A DNA stretch of 64,000 nt from assembly GCF_014635885.1 (NCBI RefSeq), contig NZ_BMDR01000004.1, forward strand, positions 372,001 through 436,000, written 5' to 3'. The stretch comes from Acinetobacter vivianii (GTDB taxonomy: Bacteria; Pseudomonadota; Gammaproteobacteria; Pseudomonadales; Moraxellaceae). Shown here piece by piece: positions 1-7,800 of this stretch; within the stretch, counting starts at the first letter, position 1, and every line of letters starts with the position of its first letter. Under the pieces are notes generated by a model. That model made no database searches and was not told the DNA's origin. It saw nothing but the letters and a program-made list of their open reading frames with translations. Both the position numbers and the translations under genes were made by a program.

Positions 1-1256
1 AGAAGAATAACCAGAGACAGAAGAAGAAAAAGTCTCTGTTTTATGTTGCCGGCTCCCCAAAGTTGTAAGCTCTGATTTACGAAATTGGAGGTTGTCTGCT
101 TTAAATTAAATGTACGACTCCACAGCCAGAAAGCCAGAATAATCAGAAAGCATAGAGCAAGTGCGTAGATCATTAGGATCACTTGATTGATCCAACCAAA
201 TAAAACACCAATATGCGCATCAACACCCCAGCGTGTGAGTTTTGCTGCGATTGGAAAATCTTTAAAGTGTAAATGATCAATAACCTTATTATTTCTAAGA
301 TCAATAGCGATACTATCTGCTTCTGTAGGCCAACGACGACGTATTTCAGAAACTGTCCATGCTGTATTTATCGTTGTCGGTGGTTTTATTTGAAGTTCAG
401 CACTGCGAATACCATTTTGTCTAGCAAGCTGTAGCACTTGATCAAAATCTTCTGCTTTTATGAATGGCTGATGGTTCATTTGACTCATATCGCTATGATG
501 ATGTGCATGACTATCAACCGAATGCGTACCTGTAATAGAGCTAACGAGAGCTGGTGTTTGCCAATTCAAGGCTTGGCGAAGTATGCGGATATTTTCTCCT
601 GTCCATTTAGACCAAGTTAGTCCTGTAATCGCAACAATGAGTAATAATGGAAGCAAGACTATTCCAATTGAGCTATGCCATTTTAAAACTTTATTTCGGA
701 CGGTCTTGCTCTGATTAAAGTGTTTTCTACGTGTATACCAATGATAAAGTCCTGACAGACTGAGAATGGCCAACCAACTTGCTGCAAGCTCACTATAGAG
801 TCTTCCAACGTCACCCAGTAGTAAATTGCTGTGGAGTTGATCGATTAGCGTTCTTAAAGGAAGTACACCGCTCGTACCATAAACAGGTAGTTGCCCCATA
901 ACTTCTAATGTATATGGATTCACAAAAACTGCTTGGTTATTCAGTTTATTTTCTGGATCAGAATAAATAACCCGAGTGGTTTGATCCGATGTAGGTGCTG
1001 GACGTAGCTCAGTAATTCTTGCTGATTCTGCCATTACAGATTGAGCTGCAAGAACTTGCAGACTCAGTTGTTGTTGAGGGCGATTTTCACTGTGTACATA
1101 CAACTGCTCCTTATAAATATATTGCTCTAATTGCGGACTGCTCACATACAGGAAGCCAGTAAATGCGGCAATAAAAATAAATGGCGCAACAAATATCCCT
1201 GCATATATATGGACTAAGCGGAATAGATTTCGCCAATAAGAAGGTTGTTGAGGCAT
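1..1256 (-). CDS. PepSY-associated TM helix protein (partial, 3' end outside window)
   Basis: The frame stays open from an ATG at 1256 to the left edge, so about 418 residues are visible and the C-terminus is missing. The N-terminus reads MPQQPSYWRNLFRLVHIYAG followed by a hydrophobic helix; further helices lie near residues 165-185, 205-225 and 355-380, with a histidine-rich stretch (HSVDSHAHHHSD) near residue 265. This is the architecture of PepSY-associated transmembrane proteins, inner-membrane proteins often encoded beside siderophore receptors and thought to act in ferric-siderophore reduction. It lies downstream of, and in the same direction as, the receptor at 1474-3564, which supports an iron role. 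The exact substrate is not shown by the sequence. Confidence 0.85.
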   Translation of the reverse strand, partial: MPQQPSYWRNLFRLVHIYAGIFVAPFIFIAAFTGFLYVSSPQLEQYIYKEQLYVHSENRPQQQLSLQVLAAQSVMAESARITELRPAPTSDQTTRVIYSDPENKLNNQAVFVNPYTLEVMGQLPVYGTSGVLPLRTLIDQLHSNLLLGDVGRLYSELAASWLAILSLSGLYHWYTRRKHFNQSKTVRNKVLKWHSSIGIVLLPLLLIVAITGLTWSKWTGENIRILRQALNWQTPALVSSITGTHSVDSHAHHHSDMSQMNHQPFIKAEDFDQVLQLARQNGIRSAELQIKPPTTINTAWTVSEIRRRWPTEADSIAIDLRNNKVIDHLHFKDFPIAAKLTRWGVDAHIGVLFGWINQVILMIYALALCFLIILAFWLWSRTFNLKQTTSNFVNQSLQLWGAGNIKQRLFLLLSLVIL

Positions 1257-1328
1257 GGCAATCAGAAGTTAATGATGAGCTATTGGGGGTGATGAAATTA
1301 TAACTGTTTAGACCATATAGCACGACAG

Positions 1329-1364
1329 GGTAATGTTAATGCGTATGGTAATGTTAATGCGTAT
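1329..1364. repeat. Perfect 18-bp tandem direct repeat
   Basis: The 18-mer GGTAATGTTAATGCGTAT occurs twice head to tail (1329-1346 and 1347-1364) between the siderophore receptor and the PepSY gene. It is noncoding on the strand in use and lies about 75 nt upstream of the PepSY start. Confidence 0.9.
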
Positions 1365-1424
1365 TATAAGGTTGGCGGTTATATTCGATGCTGACAATAT
1401 GTTTACACTTTCATAAGTCTAATG

Positions 1425-1456
1425 GTTAAGGCTGTATCAGCTTAGCTAGCCTTAAC
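1425..1456 (-). terminator. Hairpin downstream of siderophore receptor
   Basis: GTTAAGGCT at 1425-1433 and AGCCTTAAC at 1448-1456 form perfect 9-bp arms with a 14-nt loop, 18 nt after the receptor stop. There is no clear T-run on the transcribed strand, so it may be a processing or weak attenuation hairpin rather than a strong terminator. Confidence 0.45.
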
Positions 1457-1473
1457 GCATTCATTCAAACATT

Positions 1474-3564
1474 TTAAAATTTCCATTGCACTGCCAATGA
1501 TGCATTCAATGGTTCACCAGGCTGTATCCACATCTCACTATAACTCGCCGTGTAATAGGTTTTGTCCAGAAGGTTATTCAGGTTGAACTGATAACGTATT
1601 TGTTCACTTGGCGCATAGTAAGCATTTAAATTAATTAATGTATATTCAGGAAGATTGAATCCATTATCAGTGCTATGACCGCTACGTTTCCCAACATAAA
1701 CAGCTGTTGCCCCAACGCCTACATTTGAGTTGTTAGATAGCATCCATTCATAGTTTGTACTGATTGAACCGCTATGTTTGGGAACGTTGCTTAAGCGCGA
1801 ACCTTTAGCAAGTGTTTGATCCTTCTCAATTTGAGCATCTGTGTAACTATAATTGGCGCGAAGTGATAACTGGTCATTCAGTTGTGTTTCGACATCTAGC
1901 TCTATCCCTTGGCTAGAGACTTCTCCCGCGGTTATCTGGAAGTTGTTATCTATTGGGTCTGTTGTGAGCACATTTTCCTTATCCATTTTAAATAATGCAA
2001 TACTGAGCAGACTTTGTGGGTTGAGTTGGTATTTACTGCCGATCTCATAACTTTGACCTTTTTCTGGGCCAAAGGTTTGATTATTGCGATCCATGCCACT
2101 ATTAATTGCAAATGATTGGCCATAATTGGCATAGACTGACCACGCATCACTCAAACGATAGTTCAAACCAAAACGTGGACTGGTTTGTTGTAAGTCTTTT
2201 TGATTTGAGGTCGTGGCAATCTTATTCACAAATTCTTGTGTGACATGATCAAAGCGTAGACCAAGTAAAACACTCCATTGATCATTTAAAAATATCTGAT
2301 CTTGGACATTGAAGGCGAAGTATTTTTGTCGATCCTCAGTGTCAATAAATAGGGGAAGGTCTGGTAAATATGTTCCATAGGCAGGTTGGTAAATATCAAT
2401 GACGTTGGGTATATCTGAACTGTGATTACGGCGTAGCTGCAATTGGCGATATTTCATTTGTCCTGTTTCTGCGCTCAACAAGATTTCATGTTTTGCCCAG
2501 TCTTGCTGGATCGTGCCTAACAGTTCTGTTTGGAATAACACATCATCACTTTTATTATCCCGATAACGTCGCTGCCGCTCTAAAGTACGACCATCGCTTT
2601 GTATACGACGAGGTTCACTTGAAAAGCCTTTTAACAAACTATCTTTAACACTCACGGCACTTTTGACTTTCCAATCGTCATTTAACTGATGCGTGAGTCG
2701 AATTTGATAAAAATTATCAGTTTGTAAATGATCTCCATCGTCTGGTTCACCTGTATAGGTTTTTGGATTCATCACAATTTTCTGCTGATAAGCACTAATA
2801 CCACGATCAAATAATCCTTCTACACGAGTGAATTCTGTGTCTAAGTCCAATTGAGTTCGATCAGATAACTTCCAGCTTAATTGCGGAGAAAAAAACCAGC
2901 GCGAATTACTCACATAGTCCCGAAAACTCTGATTATCTTCATGTGCAATAGCAAAACGATATGCTAATTGGTCGTTAATCGGGGCGGTATGCTCAAAGCT
3001 AGCACGATATTTTTCTAGACTATTCGCTCGTAAATTGATTTCACTAGATGATTCCCATGCTGGCTTTTTCGTATTGATATTGAGTAAACCACCCGTTTCT
3101 CCTCGTCCATATAGTGCAGCCATTGGGCCTTTGAGAAATTCTAAAGATTCAATATTGACCATATCCCGAGATGCACTGAGACCCCGATTTACACTTAATC
3201 CATTTCGAATAATTTGCGGTCCGATATTCGGATCTGTACTAAATCCACGGAATGAAAAATTATCCCAGAAGCCGCCACCATAATTGGTTTGACTGAACAC
3301 GCCACTGACTTGATTTAAAGCGTTATCTATACGTTGCACATCCTGCTGTTTTAAAACTTCCTGAGAAAGAAAGCTACGACTGGAAGGGGTATCAAGTACA
3401 TCATGCGTAAATTTAGTTGATGCAGATGTTGTTAAGACATCTTGATCTGTTTTTTGTGCTTGTATGACGATTGTTGGAAGGGACGTCGTCGAATCAGATG
3501 TTTGTGCCCAAACAAAGTTTGACAGTAATGAACATGAAGAGATTAGATAAAATTTGGAAAGCAT
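1474..3564 (-). CDS. TonB-dependent siderophore receptor (FhuE/FoxA-like)
   Basis: Outer-membrane receptor of 696 aa from the ATG at 3564. A TTG 15 nt upstream would add only five residues and sits 4 nt from a palindrome. A signal peptide ends near FVWAQ, then a TonB-box-like TIVIQAQ, a plug domain (about 45-165, with SFRGF and GPMAALYGRGETGG) and a 22-strand-type barrel ending in the aromatic-terminated LAVQWKF. The plug motifs place it with hydroxamate-type receptors (FhuE, FoxA, FpvA). It is divergent from a second receptor and upstream of a PepSY gene, a normal siderophore-uptake context. The ligand cannot be named from sequence alone. Confidence 0.92.
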   Translation of the reverse strand: MLSKFYLISSCSLLSNFVWAQTSDSTTSLPTIVIQAQKTDQDVLTTSASTKFTHDVLDTPSSRSFLSQEVLKQQDVQRIDNALNQVSGVFSQTNYGGGFWDNFSFRGFSTDPNIGPQIIRNGLSVNRGLSASRDMVNIESLEFLKGPMAALYGRGETGGLLNINTKKPAWESSSEINLRANSLEKYRASFEHTAPINDQLAYRFAIAHEDNQSFRDYVSNSRWFFSPQLSWKLSDRTQLDLDTEFTRVEGLFDRGISAYQQKIVMNPKTYTGEPDDGDHLQTDNFYQIRLTHQLNDDWKVKSAVSVKDSLLKGFSSEPRRIQSDGRTLERQRRYRDNKSDDVLFQTELLGTIQQDWAKHEILLSAETGQMKYRQLQLRRNHSSDIPNVIDIYQPAYGTYLPDLPLFIDTEDRQKYFAFNVQDQIFLNDQWSVLLGLRFDHVTQEFVNKIATTSNQKDLQQTSPRFGLNYRLSDAWSVYANYGQSFAINSGMDRNNQTFGPEKGQSYEIGSKYQLNPQSLLSIALFKMDKENVLTTDPIDNNFQITAGEVSSQGIELDVETQLNDQLSLRANYSYTDAQIEKDQTLAKGSRLSNVPKHSGSISTNYEWMLSNNSNVGVGATAVYVGKRSGHSTDNGFNLPEYTLINLNAYYAPSEQIRYQFNLNNLLDKTYYTASYSEMWIQPGEPLNASLAVQWKF

Positions 3565-3583
3565 AGTAAGAACATACAAAGCA

Positions 3584-3607
3584 AATGTAATGTTATATTA
3601 TTACATT
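3584..3607. promoter_or_regulatory. Inverted repeat, candidate operator of siderophore receptor
   Basis: AATGTAAT (3584-3591) and ATTACATT (3600-3607) are perfect 8-bp arms around an AT-only-plus-G spacer. The repeat lies 20 nt upstream of the ATG at 3564. It is AT-rich like a Fur site but does not match the Fur consensus closely, so the binder is uncertain. Confidence 0.55.
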
Positions 3608-3919
3608 GAATTGTATTTTGCATTTTATTTCTTAAATATTTCAGAAGATTGGAAGTGATTAGTTTTGATTGCCTCTTCCCATCCCGAATTTGAAAAGAAT
3701 TAAAATTCAGAATGATATAAAGAGGGAATCGTAGAACACGAAGCCATCATACATATATCTTTATGTGGCTTTTGCTAGATATGTGAGGGCTTCCTCTACA
3801 TAGCGTCAAGTGTAAAAATTCTGATAATGACATCTATGAAAGCGGTAAGAGAAAGTAACTTAAATCGTATTGCCCATAAGCTGTAAAATTTCAAAGCAAA
3901 AGATTGAATAAACCATATA

Positions 3920-3938
3920 AACAATAATAATTATCATT
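3920..3938. promoter_or_regulatory. Fur-box-like sequence
   Basis: AACAATAATAATTATCATT agrees with the 19-bp consensus GATAATGATAATCATTATC at 13 of 19 positions. It lies 85 nt upstream of the FepA-like receptor start, where a Fur-repressed promoter would be expected. Confidence 0.6.
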
Positions 3939-4022
3939 TTGATTGTGTTTTATTTAACTTTTGTTAAAATTCACGTGCATTTTTAAGCAAATTTTAATAT
4001 TAGTCTGATTTTAGGTGGGAAA

Positions 4023-6122
4023 ATGGCCAAACACATAGCTCGACAATCTCTACTCGCAGTTTCAGTCTTAAGCAGTATGATGGCCTTTGCCCATGCTGCT
4101 GAAATGACAAATGAAGAGAGTAAACCACTCGATAAATCAGATGAAACTGTTAAATTAGAAACGATTGTTGTGACTGCGAGTGGATCTGGCGTTAATGTTA
4201 AAGATGCTCCAGCTTCGATTAGTGTAATTACCGCTGAAGAAATAGCAAAACGTCCTGTTTCTAGTATTGCGAACTTACTCGGTGAATTACCAGGGGCAGT
4301 GGGTGGTTATTCAAATGTTGGGCCGGGTTCAAAAATTGCATTTCGTGGTGCCCCTGACAAATATACTTTAATTCTGGTCGACGGTAAGCGAGTTGGTAAC
4401 TCATCGTTGCTAGGCCATCGTCCTGATACAATTTCGCAAGATATTGACTGGATTTCTCCAGAAATGATTGAGCGAATTGAGGTGGTACGAGGTTCAATGT
4501 CAACACTTTACGGCTCTGAAGCTGCGGGTGGCGTGATCAATATTATTACCAAGAAGATTCCCAATAAGCTTACGGGTTCATTAAGAACTGATTATAGCCA
4601 GCCTGATGGTAGCTCTCGAGGTGATACCATTAATGTAGCTGCAAACATCGCAGGGCCAATTACGGATAATTTAGGTTTTAGACTTGGCGGCAACATCAAA
4701 AAAAGAAATGCCGATGAAGGTATTCAGAATGGTACTGGCGAGAATCAAGAGCAAAATATCTCCAGCCGTTTAAACTGGAAAATTTCTGATAACCAAGATT
4801 TTAACTTTGATCTAGGTTACGGCGTTGAGAAGAATCCACAGTTGAGTGAGGCTGAGCAAGCTGAATTAGGTACAGAACATTTTGGTGCTGACAAAATGGA
4901 GCACTACAATGTTGGTATTGGTCATGAAGGGCGTTTTGCTGATGGTTTAGTCACAAATGCAGACCTTTACTATAATCAATATGAAAATAAGACACCTGCA
5001 TTTGCTGTAGACGGCGGTTCTAAAAGTAGTGAAACAGTTCTAGATCTAAAAGCCAATAAACCTTTAGATCTTTGGGGCCGTAAAAATGATCTGACCCTTG
5101 GTGCACAAGGAAAATATGAACAGGTCTCTAATGCATCAAACATCGGGAATCAATTGGTTCCTGATGAAAATGGCAATATCCAGACACCGGATAAGAACCC
5201 AGATGATTATTCTTGGTCTTTGTTTGCCGAAGACCAAATCCATCTACAAGATAATTTTATTTTAACTCTTGGCGGCCGTGTTGATGGCAGCAATGATTAT
5301 GATCCTAACTTTAGTCCACGTATTTACGGGGTCTATCATCCAACAGATGTCTGGACTGTCAAAGGTGGTGTTTCGCGTAGTTTCAGAGCGCCAAATTTAA
5401 AAGAACGTTCAGGTTCATCTGGCACAAGTTCAATGGGGATGGGCTGTACCAGTTTAGCGCCTTATGGTTGGCAATCGGGACAATCATGCTACATGTTAGG
5501 TAATCCAGATCTTGATCCAGAAACCAGTACCAATTATGAAATTGGTTTTGGTTACGAAGAAGATGGGTATGGTGTTGATTTCACCTACTTCCTCAGTGAT
5601 TACAAAGATATGATCGTAAATAACTACTACGGGCGAATTAACGGTATTTGGTATACACGTCAATCGAATGTTGAAAAGGCACGTACAAGTGGATTGGAAC
5701 TGACTTATAAATTCCCATTGAATGATTATCTACGAGTGACGGGTAATGCCACTTATATGATAGAGTCAGAAAATAAAGCAACAGGTCAATCATTGGCTCA
5801 AGTTCCTGAATTTACTACCAACTTGGCGGTTTATTGGGATGTTACTGACCGTCTGAATACATTTGCTCGTGTACAATATCTCGGTAAACAAGCATTTACA
5901 GAGGCTGATCTTGTTGCAGGATCAGGCTCAGCAGGTAAAGAGTTATACTTCTCAAATGCCACAACAACGGGAGCCGTGGGGGTGAATTTTGATTATAGTG
6001 ATTCACTCAGCTTGAGAGCGGGCGTTGAAAATATCGGTGGTGACAAAGTCAACAAAGGAAATGTCGATTATGGTGATGCTCCGCCAGCGACATATTACGT
6101 AGGTTTCACCACCCGATTCTAG
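4023..6122 (+). CDS. TonB-dependent catecholate receptor (FepA/PfeA/PirA-like)
   Basis: Outer-membrane receptor of 699 aa. The ATG is preceded by AGGTGGG. A signal peptide is cleaved near AFAHA-AEM, followed by TonB box ETIVVTAS, a plug (about 55-175, with LVDGKRVG and GSMSTLYGSEAAGGVINIIT), and a barrel ending YVGFTTRF. A cysteine pair (MGCTS ... SCYMLGNPDLDPET) precedes the conserved N-x-DLDPE motif, as in FepA and PfeA, so a catecholate such as enterobactin or its breakdown products is the likeliest ligand. A Fur-box-like site upstream supports iron repression. CirA-type function is an alternative. Confidence 0.92.
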   Translation: MAKHIARQSLLAVSVLSSMMAFAHAAEMTNEESKPLDKSDETVKLETIVVTASGSGVNVKDAPASISVITAEEIAKRPVSSIANLLGELPGAVGGYSNVGPGSKIAFRGAPDKYTLILVDGKRVGNSSLLGHRPDTISQDIDWISPEMIERIEVVRGSMSTLYGSEAAGGVINIITKKIPNKLTGSLRTDYSQPDGSSRGDTINVAANIAGPITDNLGFRLGGNIKKRNADEGIQNGTGENQEQNISSRLNWKISDNQDFNFDLGYGVEKNPQLSEAEQAELGTEHFGADKMEHYNVGIGHEGRFADGLVTNADLYYNQYENKTPAFAVDGGSKSSETVLDLKANKPLDLWGRKNDLTLGAQGKYEQVSNASNIGNQLVPDENGNIQTPDKNPDDYSWSLFAEDQIHLQDNFILTLGGRVDGSNDYDPNFSPRIYGVYHPTDVWTVKGGVSRSFRAPNLKERSGSSGTSSMGMGCTSLAPYGWQSGQSCYMLGNPDLDPETSTNYEIGFGYEEDGYGVDFTYFLSDYKDMIVNNYYGRINGIWYTRQSNVEKARTSGLELTYKFPLNDYLRVTGNATYMIESENKATGQSLAQVPEFTTNLAVYWDVTDRLNTFARVQYLGKQAFTEADLVAGSGSAGKELYFSNATTTGAVGVNFDYSDSLSLRAGVENIGGDKVNKGNVDYGDAPPATYYVGFTTRF

Positions 6123-6144
6123 ATCGATATTTGAGTCATGAAAC

Positions 6145-6182
6145 AGATCAGCCTATTTCAGTAATGGGCTGATCTATTTTTT
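6145..6182 (+). terminator. Rho-independent terminator after catecholate receptor
   Basis: AGATCAGCC (6145-6153) pairs with GGCTGATCT (6167-6175), followed by ATTTTTT. It sits 23 nt after the receptor stop and before the methyltransferase, so the latter is probably not simply co-transcribed. Confidence 0.85.
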
Positions 6183-6215
6183 GAATTATTAGATTACTCT
6201 GCTTAGGTAAATTGA

Positions 6216-7505
6216 ATGAATTCTTCGCAAGACGGTTATATTGTAGATGTACCTTATCCAACATTTGTACATAGACAAACGATGCCGTTGTGGCTGAATA
6301 TGATTGTTCAATCAAAAGGCTTTTGTGCTCCTGATCTTGTAAAACCATATCGATATCTGGAACTTGGCTGTGCAATGGGAATTCATTTACACCTCACAGC
6401 TGCTGCAAATCCTCTGGGTCATTTTGTTGGTGTTGATTTTAACCAACAGCATTTGATGGTTGCACAAGAAGGTTTAGAAACGACCAGTATTGATAATATT
6501 GAATTTATTCATGCGGATTTTGAAAGCTTTTTAAATGCTGACATAGAGCCATTTGATTTTATTGTAACGCATGGGGTCTGGTCATGGATCTCATCTGAAA
6601 ACCAGAATATTGTTGCGCAAATTGTTGATAAATTTTTAAAAAAAGACGGGGTTTTATACTGTAGCTATATGAGTCATCCTGGTGCCACTTCTTTGGTATC
6701 TATCCAGAAGTTGATGTTGGAAACGTCTAAGAATTTGCAAGGCGACTCAGCCACCAAAGCCGTACAAAGCCTGAATTTAGTTCGGCAAATTGGTGCAGCG
6801 AAGAGTGGATTATTTGAAAAAATTCCAGGTTTGAATCAAGAGTTATCTGAACTTGCCCAAGATAAGCCAAACTATATTGCCCATGATTTTTTATCAGAAC
6901 ATTGGCAACCTCAACATTCTGCCGATATGATCCAACGCTTTGGAAAGTTGGGACTTTCTTATATGGGGGGAGCTGGGATTATTGAAAACTTAGATAAGAT
7001 CAGTTTGCCACCAGAAGTTCAAAAAGTGGTAAAAAGCTTACCCTTAATTACTTTACAAGAGACCGTTAAGGATATTGCGCGCTATACCTTGCAGAGACAA
7101 GATATCTATGTAAAAAATAGAACTCAACTTAATCAACAACAGTTAGAAAACTATTATTCAACGGTGAAATTTGGACTATTACCTGCGGCTCCAGTTGGAA
7201 AGGATTTAAGTCTGGATGCCAAGCTCGGTAGAATAAAAGATGCCATCCAAATATTTGAAAAGATACTTAAGCTACTTAATAAACAGGCGCTTTCAACGCT
7301 TGAGTTGTCCAGCCTGCTCAAACAGAATCTATCTTTAAAACAGCTTATAGAAATTTTATTGGTTTTGATGTGGGCAGGTTATATTCATCCGTGTCAACAC
7401 AACGAAATCCAGCCTAAGTTTGAGCAGTCTATGAATCAATGGCTATCGGATCAACAGTTGAATTGGGTATGTCTGGCAAAATATGGTACAGCGATTCAAA
7501 TATAA
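6216..7505 (+). CDS. Class I SAM methyltransferase with methyltransferase-regulatory domain
   Basis: A 429-aa soluble protein. Motif I (LELGCAMGIHLHL, about residues 48-60) and the acidic ribose-binding GVDFN near residue 72 identify a Rossmann-type AdoMet methyltransferase. The rest, with HDFLSEHWQPQ near residue 225, matches the layout of proteins carrying the MethyTransf_Reg domain, which is often found after a methyltransferase core. AGGT precedes the ATG with good spacing. The substrate is unknown. It follows the catecholate receptor by 93 nt but a strong terminator lies between, so functional linkage to iron uptake is only suggested. Confidence 0.8.
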   Translation: MNSSQDGYIVDVPYPTFVHRQTMPLWLNMIVQSKGFCAPDLVKPYRYLELGCAMGIHLHLTAAANPLGHFVGVDFNQQHLMVAQEGLETTSIDNIEFIHADFESFLNADIEPFDFIVTHGVWSWISSENQNIVAQIVDKFLKKDGVLYCSYMSHPGATSLVSIQKLMLETSKNLQGDSATKAVQSLNLVRQIGAAKSGLFEKIPGLNQELSELAQDKPNYIAHDFLSEHWQPQHSADMIQRFGKLGLSYMGGAGIIENLDKISLPPEVQKVVKSLPLITLQETVKDIARYTLQRQDIYVKNRTQLNQQQLENYYSTVKFGLLPAAPVGKDLSLDAKLGRIKDAIQIFEKILKLLNKQALSTLELSSLLKQNLSLKQLIEILLVLMWAGYIHPCQHNEIQPKFEQSMNQWLSDQQLNWVCLAKYGTAIQI

Positions 7506-7552
7506 GCAAATCATGATTTCTTACTGTTGATACGATTACGATAAATTTAATA

Positions 7553-7582
7553 GGCTCTTGTTTTTACAAGGGCTAATTTTTT
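7553..7582 (+). terminator. Rho-independent terminator after methyltransferase
   Basis: GGCTCTTGT (7553-7561) pairs with ACAAGGGCT (7566-7574) allowing two G-U pairs, with a TTTT loop and a following AATTTTTT. Confidence 0.75.
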
Positions 7583-7652
7583 GTCTGAATTTTCGCAATT
7601 TCAAGAAACAAGTCATCTTCTAATAATCAAAACAGTAGATTAGATGATCAAC

Positions 7653-7666
7653 TTAAACCGTTTTTC
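7653..7666. promoter_or_regulatory. Candidate FruR/Cra-type operator 1
   Basis: TTAAACCGTTTTTC resembles the FruR (Cra) half-site arrangement TTAAAC-GTTTCA upstream of fruBKA operons. The match is imperfect and the regulator gene is not in the window. Confidence 0.35.
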
Positions 7667-7771
7667 ATAAGATTTGTGTCTGTTAAAACGAGAATCAAAA
7701 ACCTTATTGTAGAATGTAGGGAAATGGATGGGCTTGGTTTATATTTCCTTTATTCATCTTGAATTAAAAAC

Positions 7772-7782
7772 AACGGTTTCAA
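7772..7782. promoter_or_regulatory. Candidate FruR/Cra-type operator 2
   Basis: AACGGTTTCAA reads TTGAAACCGTT on the other strand, sharing the AAACCGTT core with the sequence at 7653. It lies 18 nt before the fruB start, close to the AAGGA ribosome binding site. Confidence 0.35.
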
Positions 7783-7800
7783 CTTTTTGAAGGACACTTT

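Larger units (their letters stand above)
3565..4022. other. Divergent intergenic region between two TonB receptors
   Basis: 458 bp without a credible gene. It holds an inverted repeat just upstream of the left-hand receptor (3584-3607) and a Fur-box-like sequence upstream of the right-hand one (3920-3938). The middle (about 3650-3900) shows no recognisable feature. Confidence 0.7.

Noticed and set aside
6122..7505. Receptor and methyltransferase as one operon
   Set aside because: A strong terminator with T6 lies between them, so simple co-transcription is unlikely.
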